A stretch of DNA of 64,000 nucleotides from Microvelia longipes (lineage: Eukaryota; Arthropoda; Insecta; Hemiptera; Veliidae), in the NCBI GenBank assembly GCA_018340805.1, contig JACMZG010001908.1, positions 39,973,380-40,037,379 of the forward strand, in the 5' to 3' direction. Below the pieces are notes generated by a model. The model made no database searches. It was not told where the DNA came from and saw only the letters and a list, made by a program, of their open reading frames with translations. Shown piece after piece: positions 38,356-50,189 of this stretch. Every line of letters begins with the position of its first letter. The first letter of the stretch is position 1. The translations under genes were made by a program, and so were the position numbers.

Positions 38356-38358
<3 letters not shown>
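37170..38358. mobile_element. Long foldback DNA element with CAGGGTGTTTC termini, inside (AT)n
   Basis: The element begins CAGGGTGTTTCATATAAAGT (37170) and ends with its reverse complement (38358). The arms of about 500 bp (37170 to about 37672, and about 37860 to 38358) are nearly identical in inverted orientation with scattered changes and a small insertion near 37612-37640 in the left arm. The centre of about 190 bp is unpaired. Each end abuts TA, consistent with a TA target duplication, though the (AT)n context makes that untestable here. There is no transposase; frames inside (such as 37417-37605) are non-coding. The CAGGG-type ends and TA target suggest a Tc1/mariner-type nonautonomous foldback. 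Confidence 0.85.

Positions 38359-38437
<79 letters not shown>
38359..38437. repeat. (AT)n tract, right flank of foldback element
   Basis: A pure AT tract continues the tract at 36949-37169, so the foldback appears to have inserted into one (AT)n array. Confidence 0.97.
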
Positions 38438-38440
<3 letters not shown>

Positions 38441-38644
38441 GCCATAATATTCGATCGCCCTCTTTCTGTGCAAATTTTTTCTCGGAAGCGTTTTTCTATA
38501 TCTTAATAATAATATTTCCTAATATATAATATTGATTTTTTATTGAAATACTTCACGAGTATATAATATGATCAGGAGAGCATTAACCAAGTAAGGCCTT
38601 TAGTCATACCCAATAGCCAAGTTTTAACTTCTATACATTACAAG

Positions 38645-38745
38645 TATATGAGCCGCCTTTGTGGTAAAGGTCGTTAAATGTCAAAATTTATACCGAATTT
38701 TAATTCCACGGGGGTCTGGGGTTCGAATCCCAGGTTACGAACTCA
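38645..38745 (+). mobile_element. tRNA-like Pol III promoter unit (tRNA-derived SINE head)
   Basis: A D-arm-like A-box (CCTTTGTGGTAAAGG, stem CCTTT/AAAGG) at about 38655-38670 and a perfect T-arm CTGGGGTTCGAATCCCAG (38716-38733) lie in tRNA order, with TTTTT soon after (about 38747), like a Pol III terminator. The spacing is longer than a standard tRNA and no acceptor stem pairs with the bases after the T-arm. It is therefore a tRNA-derived repeat or pseudo-tRNA, not a working tRNA gene. Confidence 0.5.
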
Positions 38746-38894
38746 GTTTTTATAAGAAAATATTGTTCATATAATTTATTGCTAAGTTTAAAATACATAA
38801 GGCAGCCACCAAAACTAGGAAAATTTGATGTTTGTGCAGTTTAATTCTCTCGCAAGAACACTGCGGGGGTTATTAGTGACAGAGACAAGACAAG

Positions 38895-38985
38895 ACATGA
38901 TTATGACGAAATCGCGTTTCGGATATTTAGGGTGAGGACAATACCTTTTCTATATACCTACACTAGTAGGCGAAAAGTAAAAAAG
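38895..38985 (-). mobile_element. Head fragment, subfamily 2, of the 5S-linked repeat family
   Basis: Minus strand: CTACTAGTGTAGGTATATAG, then AAAAGGTATTG, a CCGAAACGCGATTTCGTCAT motif and AATCATG. Like those at 43966-44050 and 46205-46330 it has the CTACTA...AGTA variant and the GATTTCGT-ATAATCAT continuation. It lies about 150 bp from the tRNA-like unit. Confidence 0.5.
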
Positions 38986-39315
38986 CAACAAAAAATGTAA
39001 ACTAATCTCAAAACTACGCTTATTATAAAAATAACAATAAGTTATTTCAAATAAGTAAATATAAGTAACTGAGTCACTAATGCGAGAATAGTAATGTGTT
39101 TACTTAGAAATTAAAGGTTTAAACAACAAAAAGGGGTCATGTGTCCCCATCTCCCTAGAATAGACAAAAAATAAAACTGAAGAAATTCTCACTCACCCAC
39201 TCTCTTATTACTTAAATAAACATTCTACATTACTAAATAAATATACATTTCGATACTTTATCGGAATAAGTTAAATACTAATAGATTCATAACTTATATT
39301 TAGTTATGAATATAT

Positions 39316-40300
<985 letters not shown>

Positions 40301-40309
40301 CGTCTTTTG

Positions 40310-40600
40310 TCATTAAGTATAAACAATAGCCTTTGGCCACTTGACCGCCCTGCGGCCTCAACGTTAGAAGCCAAAGCAGTCTTCGCGCCTTCCTTTAGCT
40401 GCTTTGCGGCCATATGGATGTTGTCCTGTATCAATTTGTCATATTATAGGCTTATTTAAGTGGAATACTACCACGGTATAAGCGAATTTATAAATGTATT
40501 AGTAAAAAAGTGTTCTGTTTACATAATATTATATATGTCAATTGATAAAATCAAAACTAATGCTGATAATAACATTTTAACTTCGCGAATGTGTTTATCA
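40310..40600. repeat. Dispersed repeat, copy 1 (pair with 58445-58700)
   Basis: Shared blocks with 58445-58700 in the same orientation and order are GCGGCC, GTTGTCCTGTA-CA-TTTGTC, ATACT-CCAC--TAT-AGCGAAT, GTATTAGT, then GATAAAATC-AAACTAA-GCTGATA and TTTAACTTCG. The left part is unusually G+C-rich for the window. The minus-strand frame over it (40183-40434) is disrupted in the second copy, so coding is not conserved. Confidence 0.65.
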
Positions 40601-41485
40601 TACTAAAAAGTACTCTTGTTTAAAATTCCAACCTGATTAAACAACATTTTGAAGTTTGGTGATTTTTTGAAACTTGTGAGTTATTATTAAGGGTTAATTA
40701 CCTTATACATATGTCATGAAACAATTCTACGAATGGCTTTTATAAGAAATATTAATACTATTGATCTGATTGTAAACTTAAATGGATAACATTTATAGCA
40801 GGATTTAACTGGAATTTCAAAAATTATATAAAAAGATTTAATGCCTTACTAACTTAACAACCCTAGGAAAGGAATAAAAAGTTTAGGGCCAAAAAAGACT
40901 TAAAAAGGTAATAAATCTCACGGTAATTAACCCTGAGTCCCTAAAAATTAATTAAGGGCTTTTAGAATATAAAAAGATTGAAAAATTAATTGGATTTAAA
41001 TACCTTGGTTGATGTTTGCTCTTAATTATTCAGCAATTAAATATTTTAAGAAGTTATAAAATTTTTACTTTATTTTAATTAAATTAAATAATTCACAAAT
41101 TAATAAAAGTTGTTTATTATTTGATATTACCAAGCTATGAATAGTTGAAACAATATGATTTTATATTTTTCAGAAATTTGAGTTGTTATAGACTTTAAAC
41201 GCGAGAAAGAGAAGATCTGACCAAGGTTGTCACCTCGTCACTAGTAGTACAACAGCCAGGCCTAAAAAATGTGACTCATTTTGTGCTACTTCAAACCAAA
41301 TTTTTCTGAAAAAAATACTTTAAATTATGAAAGAAATGCATATTCAGCCTATCCAAAGTGAGACCCTTCACATGAATGCGCTAGCTCGAAATATTAAAAA
41401 AATCACACAAAGTCCAGTTTTCTTGCAATAAGTGGTTCCCTGTAGGCCGTGTGTAAATCAAGAAGAGAGCAGTTTTTTAAAGGTG

Positions 41486-41507
41486 ATTTAGGTGACCACC
41501 TAAATCT
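41486..41507. repeat. Perfect 10-bp hairpin, 2-nt loop
   Basis: GATTTAGGTG-AC-CACCTAAATC. Just outside, TCAAGAAG (about 41459) and CTTCTTGA (about 41507) form a second inverted pair, so a larger stem of about 55 nt is possible. Confidence 0.7.
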
Positions 41508-42584
41508 TCTTGAGAAGGTTATGGCAGGGAGACGGGGGGGGGAGTATTTATGAAAGTATCTATGAAGTATTTATGAAGTATCAAGGCTCAACCCACAAGG
41601 CTCTCTCATATAAAATATTGAAGTTGAAGCCCTTGTAAAAAATAAAAAGTAATTTAACTTAACCATTTCAGATAATTTATAGGAGTAATTTTAAATAAAT
41701 GAATAGTGTTAAGACTTGGTTAAATTTTCTCTTGAGTCGCTTCAACTTTAGCTCCAAGTCTGGATCTGAAGCTTTGGGCAAGTCCCCTTGTTGTTACTGT
41801 TGCCCCTTCAACCCGCCGGACAAACAGGATTATGGAAATCGAATTATAACCCCTCTCTTGAAGCTGGTAATAATGGCTCTCTCTCTCTCTTAGTTCAAAC
41901 TCTTTATTTTGATACATCCGATATTCAGAGCGAGTACCAGTGGAAAGCTTTTTTCCTAAAGCTCACATATTATTCTCGTTTCTTGTTAGAAATAACACAT
42001 TTTTCCTTTTTTTATAAACCCCCTTTTCATACAATCTATTTCAATTTTCAGGTTTATTCATCCACAGAAAAACATGAACTTGTCTTTATAAATAATAAAC
42101 TTGTCACAATAATATTTCTTTTCATTTGTTTTTATTTAACATGCTAACGTTAAAACTTCTAAAAAACCAAACTAGCTCTATTTCTTTATTTCCATGCATT
42201 ACTTCATAATTTATTTATTTCATGAATATTCGATGCATAACGACTAATGTCGAGTAGAAACAATCAATAGCACAAGCAGCAATATAATGAATGAGTACAC
42301 GTATTTTTGAGGATTTACAATTCGCTCTTTAGAGTTTTCACGTCCGCAAAAAAGTTATTCCAGAGAATCGATCGTCAATTATAAAATTTCTGCAACAATA
42401 AAATCATAATTTGCTACCGAGTTGTATAATGAAAGATTTTATAAATTTACCAAAGGAAAAAAATGAAATTTCGCTCCTTAAGTACACAAAATGTCTGATG
42501 CCAAAGCCGAATGAATTAATGTTTATATATTGAGGCTTGTGGGGGTAATTAAGTTAATGTATAAGAGTTCACTTAAGGAGGTTG

Positions 42585-42675
42585 TTTCTGATAAATGGTT
42601 CTTAGCGATCCCCCCCCCTCTTCTCTATCTAATAAATTTAATAACTATTGTACGACACACGGCTTAATGTGGCCT
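42585..42675 (-). mobile_element. Fragment related to the hAT element at 48881-49375
   Basis: In reverse complement this shares CGTACAATAGTTATTAAATT, TATTAG-TAGAGAAG, a G-run and AACCATTTATCAGAAA with 49255-49350. The sequence further on (ACACACGGCTTAATGTGGCC) partly matches the inner inverted repeats of that element. No terminal repeats or target duplication were found, so this copy is partial. Confidence 0.6.
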
Positions 42676-43484
42676 GCACATACTTATGTTGTGTTCCAGT
42701 AATGCCCCACATTAATTAAATTCATTAAGCCTTAAATGAATATGTTAGTTTTAGACCCGCGCTACATTTGTGTATGGATAGCTTTAGTATCACAATTTAC
42801 AACGCTCAACCTCCTGTCATCGAGTCAAATGATCTAAGTGAATACTCTAGATTAAATCTATAAAGCTAAAGGTATATAGCAAATTACTTTGCTAGGTTTA
42901 GTGAAGTATTACAAAAAAAACACCTCCCCCTCTCCCAGACCATAATTTTATTAGAACATTTTACCTTAGGTGATTTCCTAAAATGCAATCAGCCTGGTCA
43001 CTAAGAATAAACTAAAAATACGACTAAAACTAAACTATATTGGGATAAAATCTAAATTAGGATGTATAAAAGTATTTATTTTAGCACCATTTTATGAAAA
43101 AGCTTTATTAATATCATGTTAAATTACAAAATGGTTTGTACCTTTAAATTACAAACTACAAATACAAGGGTTTTGTTTTAAATCAAAGCTTTTTCCTGGT
43201 ATTCAATGGTAAAACGAAATTTAAGGGTCTTCAAGTTTTTTAAGGTTGGTAGACACTCGTCGAAGACAAATTAGAAAACTATTAAAGATTACTTCTAGGA
43301 CCACTATATAAATGTATTTTTATTCTAAAGGCGTTCAGTACGTGGCGCTCAGATGTCTTAAATGTCTCTCAGTTTGATTGTCTAAAAGGGTTCTTAGTTT
43401 TAGAGAACCTCACGTCTAACGTCAAACCTTCGTCTAATTATACATGAAACTTGACGTCAAAAGGGCTCCGTCTCACTATTCTAT
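42676..43484. other. No recognisable gene
   Basis: AT-rich sequence with a C-run at about 42920-42935. No exon or array is seen. Confidence 0.4.
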
Positions 43485-44454
43485 AATAAGATTGTTATAA
43501 AACATTAAAAAATTAAGTGGAAACATAAAAAAATAATTAAAAACTAAAATTTAACTTAACACAAAAAACAAATAATATAACAAGAATAAGATAGAAATGA
43601 AACTAAAATAAATAAAATTGTTAAATAAATCATTAATGCATAAAAATGAGGTAATTATTAATTATAAGTTTATCTGTAAATAGAAAACAATCAATGTGTA
43701 AATGTTAACATGAATTAATAACAAACAAAGAGCAAAAATATTGAAAACGGATAATTATGATGAAAGCTTAGTTTACGGATATTTTGTATGAACACAATAC
43801 AAGAGTCTCTTGTGTCAATAATTTCATTAGTAGAAAGAAGGCAATAACATCAGGATAGGAATAATAAGATGTACCCTTTTTCGTGCGCTAATATTGGATT
43901 TTTAGCCGAAACTAGTCCAATCACATCAGAGCGGATAAGTAAAGATTGTAGCATGCTTATCAATTGTTTTCCTTTTTTTCACCTACTACCGTAAGTATAT
44001 AGAAAAAGCATTGTGTTCATCCAAAATAACTGAAACTAAGCTTTCATCATAATTATTCGTTTCCAATATTTTTGCTCTTTGTTTGTTATTCCCTGTATTA
44101 CAATTATTTAAAAGATACTGAATTTCTTATTAATGTTTTCTAATCTATGGTCTATGTCTAGTACAATTTATGTTTTTGCCATGTTGTCCTTTATTATTTT
44201 AAGTAGTAATAATGATAATAATTCATGTTAACATTTACACATTGATTGTTTTCTATTTACTGATAAACTTGTAATTAATAATTACCTCATTTGTATGCAT
44301 TAATGATTTATTTAAAATTTTTATTTATTTTAGTTTCATTTCTATCTTATGCTGGTTATATTATTCGATTTTTTGTTTAGTTAAATTTTATTTTTTAATT
44401 ATTTTTTTTATGTTTTCCACTTAATTTTTTTAATGTTTTATAACAATCTTATTG
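43485..44454. mobile_element. Second foldback element, enclosing a repeat-family head
   Basis: The left arm starts AATAAGATTGTTATAAAACA (43485) and the right arm ends with its reverse complement (44454). The arms pair over about 310 bp with few changes. The right arm carries an extra segment of about 130 bp (about 44090-44220) absent from the left, so one arm has a deletion or insertion. The centre (43801-44000) is unpaired. The right arm at 43966-44050 contains the TACCGTAAGTATATAGAAAA head of the 5S-linked repeat family, and the matching left-arm part is shorter. It has no coding capacity. Confidence 0.75.
43966..44050 (+). mobile_element. Head of the 5S-linked repeat family inside a foldback
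   Basis: CCTACTACCGTAAGTATATA and GCATTGTGTTCATCC, then CTGAAAC and TTTCATCATAATTATTCGTT. This matches subfamily 2 heads. It spans the loop/arm boundary of the foldback, so either the head was captured or the foldback is built from two family members in opposite orientation. Confidence 0.5.
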
Positions 44455-46204
44455 CTAACAACAACAATCTTATTGCTCTTATTGCTTTTAAAGTCCCAAT
44501 TTGATGTCACATTTTTGCAGGTTTATCGCCTCCATTTTTAACTACATTAATCATACTGTTTCTTGATTAATATAACGAGAAAATATTAAAACTAACGCAT
44601 AAACCATAGTAAATCACAGAAAAATATATTTAATTAACTTAGAACATCAACTTACAATCTTAGTTATGATAATTATTATTTGCTTCCTAATAAAATTTAA
44701 CTTTCTATTATTCTTATCTGAATTTTTTTTAAATAGACTACATACTTTTTATTACAATTTTAATCTCTATATTACTTTATCACACACATTTCCTGTTTTA
44801 CTATTTCTATTTCACCTATATCAAATTTTTTAATTTTTTCATCTGAATCAATGTAGATACAACCAAATTTGTCAACTTCCCTTTCGTTAAAAACAAGATA
44901 AAAACTTAAAAAGGTAAAAGTAGTTTTAATTTATTTCTTTTATTATCTTTTAAACAAATAAATTTTACCTCCCTTATTAATCTTTTTACTTTTCTTTGTA
45001 ACATTAGTTATTCTTTTCACTTTCTTTATTTATCATTTAAGATATGATAGCTAGACTTTGTATACTCTTTATTTATTTACTTTGTTAATCATACTTAACT
45101 TGACTTCTCAACTTCTGGTTTTACTTTATTAAATAAATAAACTATAAAAGTTAAAACTATAAGAAAGATAAATACAATCATAAAGAAATGAAAGTTATAA
45201 AAATTTATAAAACTAGCTTCTTTGTCTCACAATATTTGTTTAAACAACTTTTTATCTAAACAATTGTTTGGTTATATCCTAAAAAGTTAATTTTTACCCT
45301 AAGTAGTAAAAAACTAGGTAAATGACAAACAACAGTGCCTTAAGAGATTTTTTTTATTTTTTTAACTAATACTTAACTGTTTTTAGACTATTAATTTGTC
45401 AGCATGATAGGGCTTAAACAAGTTTTTTAAATTTATATTTTAAAAAAAAAGATCACGCTAATACACGTAAAAAATTTAAATCAAGATAAATTTTTATTAC
45501 AAGAGGGTGAAACTTGACATAATATAATAATAATGTATAGAGATCTCAGGATTAAGTCATGAGTAACGTAACGTACTATTTAAGGGAATCATCTAGTTCC
45601 GTCAATAGCCGGATTAAGATCAAAAGGTATAGGCAAGTTCCGTTACATACATAGTGGAGTTCAGCCACGAGATTTTATTTCCTACAGATCAATTCCGTCA
45701 GACGACATGGGTTAAAAAACGCATAATATAAATCAATATAATATCAAGAGAATTTTCGAAGAAATGCATTTTCTCTTAATGAAAGACTTAACTACTAAAA
45801 CGAGTAAAGGTGAAATTTAAAACTTAAAAGATTTTCAAGTCATTTTATTTAACACAAAACAACATCAAATGATTTTAACGTTTTTGGGCTGTAAACCACT
45901 CGATATTAATAAAGAACTATATTTTTATGACTTGCATCTTTCCTATCGTTTTTATAAATAGACTGAAATAAATTATTTTTTCGGCTTTTTTACACTGTTT
46001 AATTAAAGATGTCAGTTTAATGAGAAAATAAAAGTCAAAGTTTGTTTTACTGTTTAAATGATTGTTTTACTGTATATACTGATTGTATAAAGATTTAAAT
46101 TCAATGAATTAGAGACCTTAAGTTGGGTTTTTAAGTCAATATTTAACACAGCGCGAGAGTTATATGTGACGTAGATAAATAAATAGACAAACAGCATTAC
46201 TACT
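44455..46204. other. Gene-free AT-rich stretch
   Basis: Three spaced copies of a short TTCCGT motif (about 45598, 45636, 45693) were noted. Otherwise there is no structure. Confidence 0.4.
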
Positions 46205-46330
46205 TACCTCTGTACGTTTTAAAAATACTGAAACGGATGATTTTAACGAAATCGTGGATTCTGATTTACAGGGTACAGCCAATAGTTTTCCTATGTACTA
46301 GCAGTAGTAGTTGAATAAAAAAAGGAAATA
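46205..46330 (-). mobile_element. Head fragment, subfamily 2
   Basis: Minus strand: CAACTACTACTGCTAGTACA, TAGGAAAACTATTGG, then GATTTCGTTAAAATCATCCG and TTTCAG. It ends close to ACAGAG|GTAAGTA, a strong 5' splice site on the minus strand (46199-46205 region), which could be used if the head acts as a promoter. Confidence 0.5.
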
Positions 46331-46361
46331 AATGAACAGTAAAAAAAGGGTTAATATCCTG

Positions 46362-46409
46362 TGATGGAAATTGACAACTTATTATTTAATAAGTAGTCAA
46401 TTTCCATCA
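46362..46409. repeat. 23-bp near-perfect hairpin, 2-nt loop
   Basis: TGATGGAAATTGACAACTTA plus TTA (46362-46384) pairs with 46387-46409 with a single mismatch. It begins 32 bp after a repeat-family head, so it could be a solo element end. Confidence 0.85.
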
Positions 46410-47579
46410 TAAGCAAATTGTTAGTAAAAGAAATTCGCAAAGAAAAAGGGTGCATTTTTGGGGACGGAACAGGACCAAATAAAAATATAAAGGGATTCCC
46501 TGACTGTACCCACCATATGGTTCTTAGGGCTAGAGATTAAAAAAGATTAGGAGGCCTGTTTCATAATTAAAAATCTTATGTTTACTGGCATAGGTCTCAG
46601 GTGTCTTACTATAACAGACTATAATAATTCCAGTAATGCTAGGAATATTGTTTAATTAATTGTTAAATTATTGCGCAAATAAATAAATGCTAGGAATCAT
46701 CGCTATAATGCAACTAAATGTGAACATATTTCAGGGTTTTTAAGTTTTTGAAAAGTGTATTTAAAATGCATACATAGAAACAAAAGCAAGGTAAATATAG
46801 AAAAGACATCTTAAATTTACTTCTTTACAAATGAGAACGAAGTACAAAAAATATTTCACCCTTAACTTTTTCACTTTTAAGAAAAAGTTATATAAAATAA
46901 ACGAGCTAAAGAAGATAATAAAGTAAACTCAAAGAACAAACTCGAATAAAATGCGAAGCCGATTTCAGACAAACAGGTTATAAATAAGAACGATATCTGT
47001 AGCGGGAAGGGAAGAATTTGATGGCTTAAGTTGTTGGGTTCGTTGCAGGGAAAGCGAGGCTGGTTGAATGCGTGTTTACTCGTATGAGCATCGGAAAAAC
47101 TAAGGAAGTTGTAACTCTTAATAAAAACTTACGAAAGGAAACCTGTTTGGCAGTTTTTCGCACTTATATAGGGAAAGTTATCTTTTTAAACTTATAAATA
47201 ATCGAATTAAAATCGTCTATTTCACTTTTTATGGGGAAAATAGAAAACTTTATTTGTAGAAAATACTATATATACTCCTTCTATTACAAATAATCTACAT
47301 TTAATTTACATTAATGGAAAACACATAGTTATTGTCATTTCTTAGTTTTACAGAAAAAGCTTGTAGAGACTCAATTATATAATATTTATTAATATTCATA
47401 ATTGTAATACTGAAACGGAAATACTGAAATATTAAGACAGTCAATTAATGTTTTCTATGATTGAAGTGTGACTACAATATAATTTCATGAGACAGTCTCG
47501 CTAAAAAAGGGGGGGGGGAATATACATGAAATTATTTTCGGTTTCAAGCAAAATATAAAAAATCTAAGACGGGACTTCT

Positions 47580-47850
47580 TTTCTAATTGTAATTAAGTTC
47601 AATTTAAGTCCTGTTTCAGACCACTTTAAGACCAGGTTAAGTCCATTTTAGGTCCGGTTTTAGTCATTTTAAATCTTGTCTCAGACCATTTAAGTCCAGT
47701 TTTAGTCAATTTTAGGGCCGGTTTTAGTAATTTTAAATCTTGTCTCAGACCATTTAAGTCCAGTTTCAGTCAATTTTAGGTCCGGTTTTAGTAATTTTAA
47801 ATCTTGTCTCAGACCATTTAGGTCCAGTTTTAGTCCTTTTTAAGCCCAGT
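47580..47850. repeat. Minisatellite, 64-bp period with about 20-bp subrepeats
   Basis: GG(T/G)CCGGTTTTAGT starts at 47651, 47715 and 47779, exactly 64 bp apart. Inside each unit shorter variants of AAGTCCAGTTTTAGTCA recur, and the degenerate edges extend to about 47580 and 47850. The structure suggests growth from an about 20-bp ancestor into a 64-bp unit. Confidence 0.88.
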
Positions 47851-48294
47851 CCAGTATGTTTCTTTAAGATAACTACTTATTTAACTCCCACGCTACTATA
47901 TTTGGCTTCTTTTTATCGGGGAATTCTCAAGCCTGTAACCAAATAAATAATAAAACAAAACTATTTCCTAAAAGTGCCCAAACTTATATTATTAAATTAA
48001 AATAAGAAACAACGATAGCAGTAAAGAAATATTAAAATAAATTTTGATTACTATCAATTTCTAGAAAAAAAATAAACTGAAGATTTCATGATTTTTTTCT
48101 CTCGTTGGCCTCTTTCTCCTATCTTTTAAAAATAAATCATACCAAAATGAGATACAATGAATTAAATATAGAAGGGGATAAGTATAAATATAGCACTGAA
48201 TAAGGGATTAAAGTATAAATGTGTTTACACCAAGATTCGATACGATGAAAAGGAAAAATGATAAATAGATCAACAAAAAAGAAAATTATAATTA

Positions 48295-48432
48295 ATGGTT
48301 AAAGAAAAGTCAGAAAAAAAAGATCATTCTTCATCTTGGAAAAAATTTAAAGAAAAGAACAAGGGAGGAGTTTGTAAAGGTTGTGTAGAATATGATGGAA
48401 AGGTAAAGAAGGCATTCAGAAAGGAAAATTAA
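48295..48432 (+). CDS. smORF resembling the start of a BED zinc finger
   Basis: ATG at 48295 opens 45 codons to TAA at 48430-48432. The product is Lys-rich (MVKEKSEKKDHSSSWKKFKE, then KNKGGVCKGCVEYDG). The S-x-x-W-x-x-F followed by C-x2-C matches the first half of BED fingers found in hAT transposases. The His/Cys half is missing after the stop. It lies 450 bp from a hAT element but outside that element's target duplication, so it is not its transposase. Purine-rich sequence easily gives Lys-rich frames, so chance is a serious alternative. Confidence 0.2.
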   Translation: MVKEKSEKKDHSSSWKKFKEKNKGGVCKGCVEYDGKVKKAFRKEN

Positions 48433-48880
48433 AGAAAATGTCAGGCGAAGCCATGCTAAAGAAAGACCCGCTTGGAATAATGGGTGGAAAGTCGAGGTTA
48501 GAAAGTAAGAGTTTTATTTATGAAGAAAACTCATGTGCATGCAAGAACTGAGGGGAGGCAACTGATCAATCATTTCGGACACTAAAAGGACCTCATCACT
48601 CAAATATAAGTCATAAAAGATGACCTTCTCAAGTATTATTTGATTTTTTTATTCTTTCTTATAATGTTTTAACAATTATATGAATTTATTTATTTACATA
48701 TAGTAACGGGCTCTATAAGAAAGTACCGAATTAAGGATAAATGGATAATTCGCTAACTAAATAATAAATCATAAGGAAAGCTGCCGCACTGAGATCTTCA
48801 TATTTTATGATAGAAGCAATAGCCATTTAATTTACCTGAATTAAAACGAAGAATATCTTTACACTAAAAGTACAATAAAA

Positions 48881-49375
48881 CAGAGTTACGCAAAGTGTCG
48901 TCCGCGAACCCCTGGGGGTCCGTGAGCAAAGGGACAAACTATAAAACAAATTTAACAAATATGTAAACATTAATTAATTAACATAAATGCTATAATAATG
49001 AATAATTATAATCAAACAGTTATCAGTTTTAATATCCTTTAACAAAATTTCCATAGATAAAATAATCTCATGAACTTGTTTGTAAATACGTGAAGGGTAC
49101 TATAATATGACACACGGCTAAAATCATTTGACAGCGTGGGAAAATAATGGGGGGGGATCTAATGAGTTTAGTCTTGGATGGTAAACCACGCCCTCAATTT
49201 TTAAATCAGGCCATCTTTATTAGTCCCTCAACACTATTTGCCCGTGCTGTCAACTGATTTTAGCCTTGTGTCGTACAATAGTTATTAAATTTATTAGTTA
49301 GAGAAGGAGGGAGGGGGAGTCGAACCATTTATCAGAAATAGGGGTCCACGGGGCTCTGAAGTTTGCGTATTTCTG
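48881..49375. mobile_element. Nonautonomous hAT element with perfect 8-bp target duplication
   Basis: CAATAAAA occurs immediately before 48881 (48873-48880) and immediately after 49375 (49376-49383). The ends are CAGAGTTACGCAAA and, on the other strand, CAGAAATACGCAAA (12 of 14 identical), with the CAG start and 8-bp duplication of the hAT superfamily. Just inside, CCCCTGGGGGTCCGTG and CCCCGTGGACCCC are similar. A second inverted pair lies within (49107-49135 and about 49245-49273; GACACACGGCTAAAATCA-type), which may be subterminal repeats or a nested element. There is no transposase. A related fragment is at 42585-42675. Confidence 0.88.
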
Positions 49376-50189
49376 CAATAAAATATACAAGCACAAAAAG
49401 TTCATAATTATAATAATGCTACATAGTATCAAATAATTGTTGTAAATACTAGTTCTTAAATGAACAAACATTAAATTTAATTCTACGTTATGAATTTTAT
49501 TTAGATTAAATTGATTTAGATTTTATGTATTGGATGTATGCACCAGTAAGACGAAAATCTAGAGCGATGCAGGATAATAATTTTAATAATTTTTCCAAAA
49601 AAAGAGAAGTAATGGCAGAAAATAATAGGACACTAAAAATTAATCAAACTCTATAACTACGAAAAACATGTTATACCTACAATTCAAAGATAAGCTATAA
49701 TAATTTCGTATAATGTATAGTAAGTAATAAAAAAGCAATAATTAAATATACTTTAAAAGTTCCCTAAATGAGTATTTTATGAAATTTATTCTAATATTAA
49801 ACTTAGAAAATGGGTTTATAATTGAACTTTTTCTCCTAAAACAAGATCTTTTAACTTTTCTATATTCTTTTAATTTCATTTCTAAATTTGTATGAAGATC
49901 AATATTTTAGTAAAATTTGTTATAATGTCTCGACAACACGGCGCCTCATAGGTTTTATCATGTTTTTACAGAGAAAATAAAGTTCATGCTAAAAATAAAG
50001 TTTTTTTTAGTTTTGAAACGTTTGTTTTACAGAAACAAATTTAAGCAACATAATATTTTTACGTTATCTTTACTTCTTTAATGAAATAAACCACTTGATT
50101 AATGGTGAAAAAATTATAAGTTGGCACAATTTATATTATATGATTGGCACAATTATAAAATTACATGATTGGCACAATTGCAGTTTTTT

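Noticed and set aside
41699..42147. Overlapping plus and minus frames at 41.7-42.1 kb
   Set aside because: Both strands are open, no domain is recognisable, and part of the region is a CT repeat.
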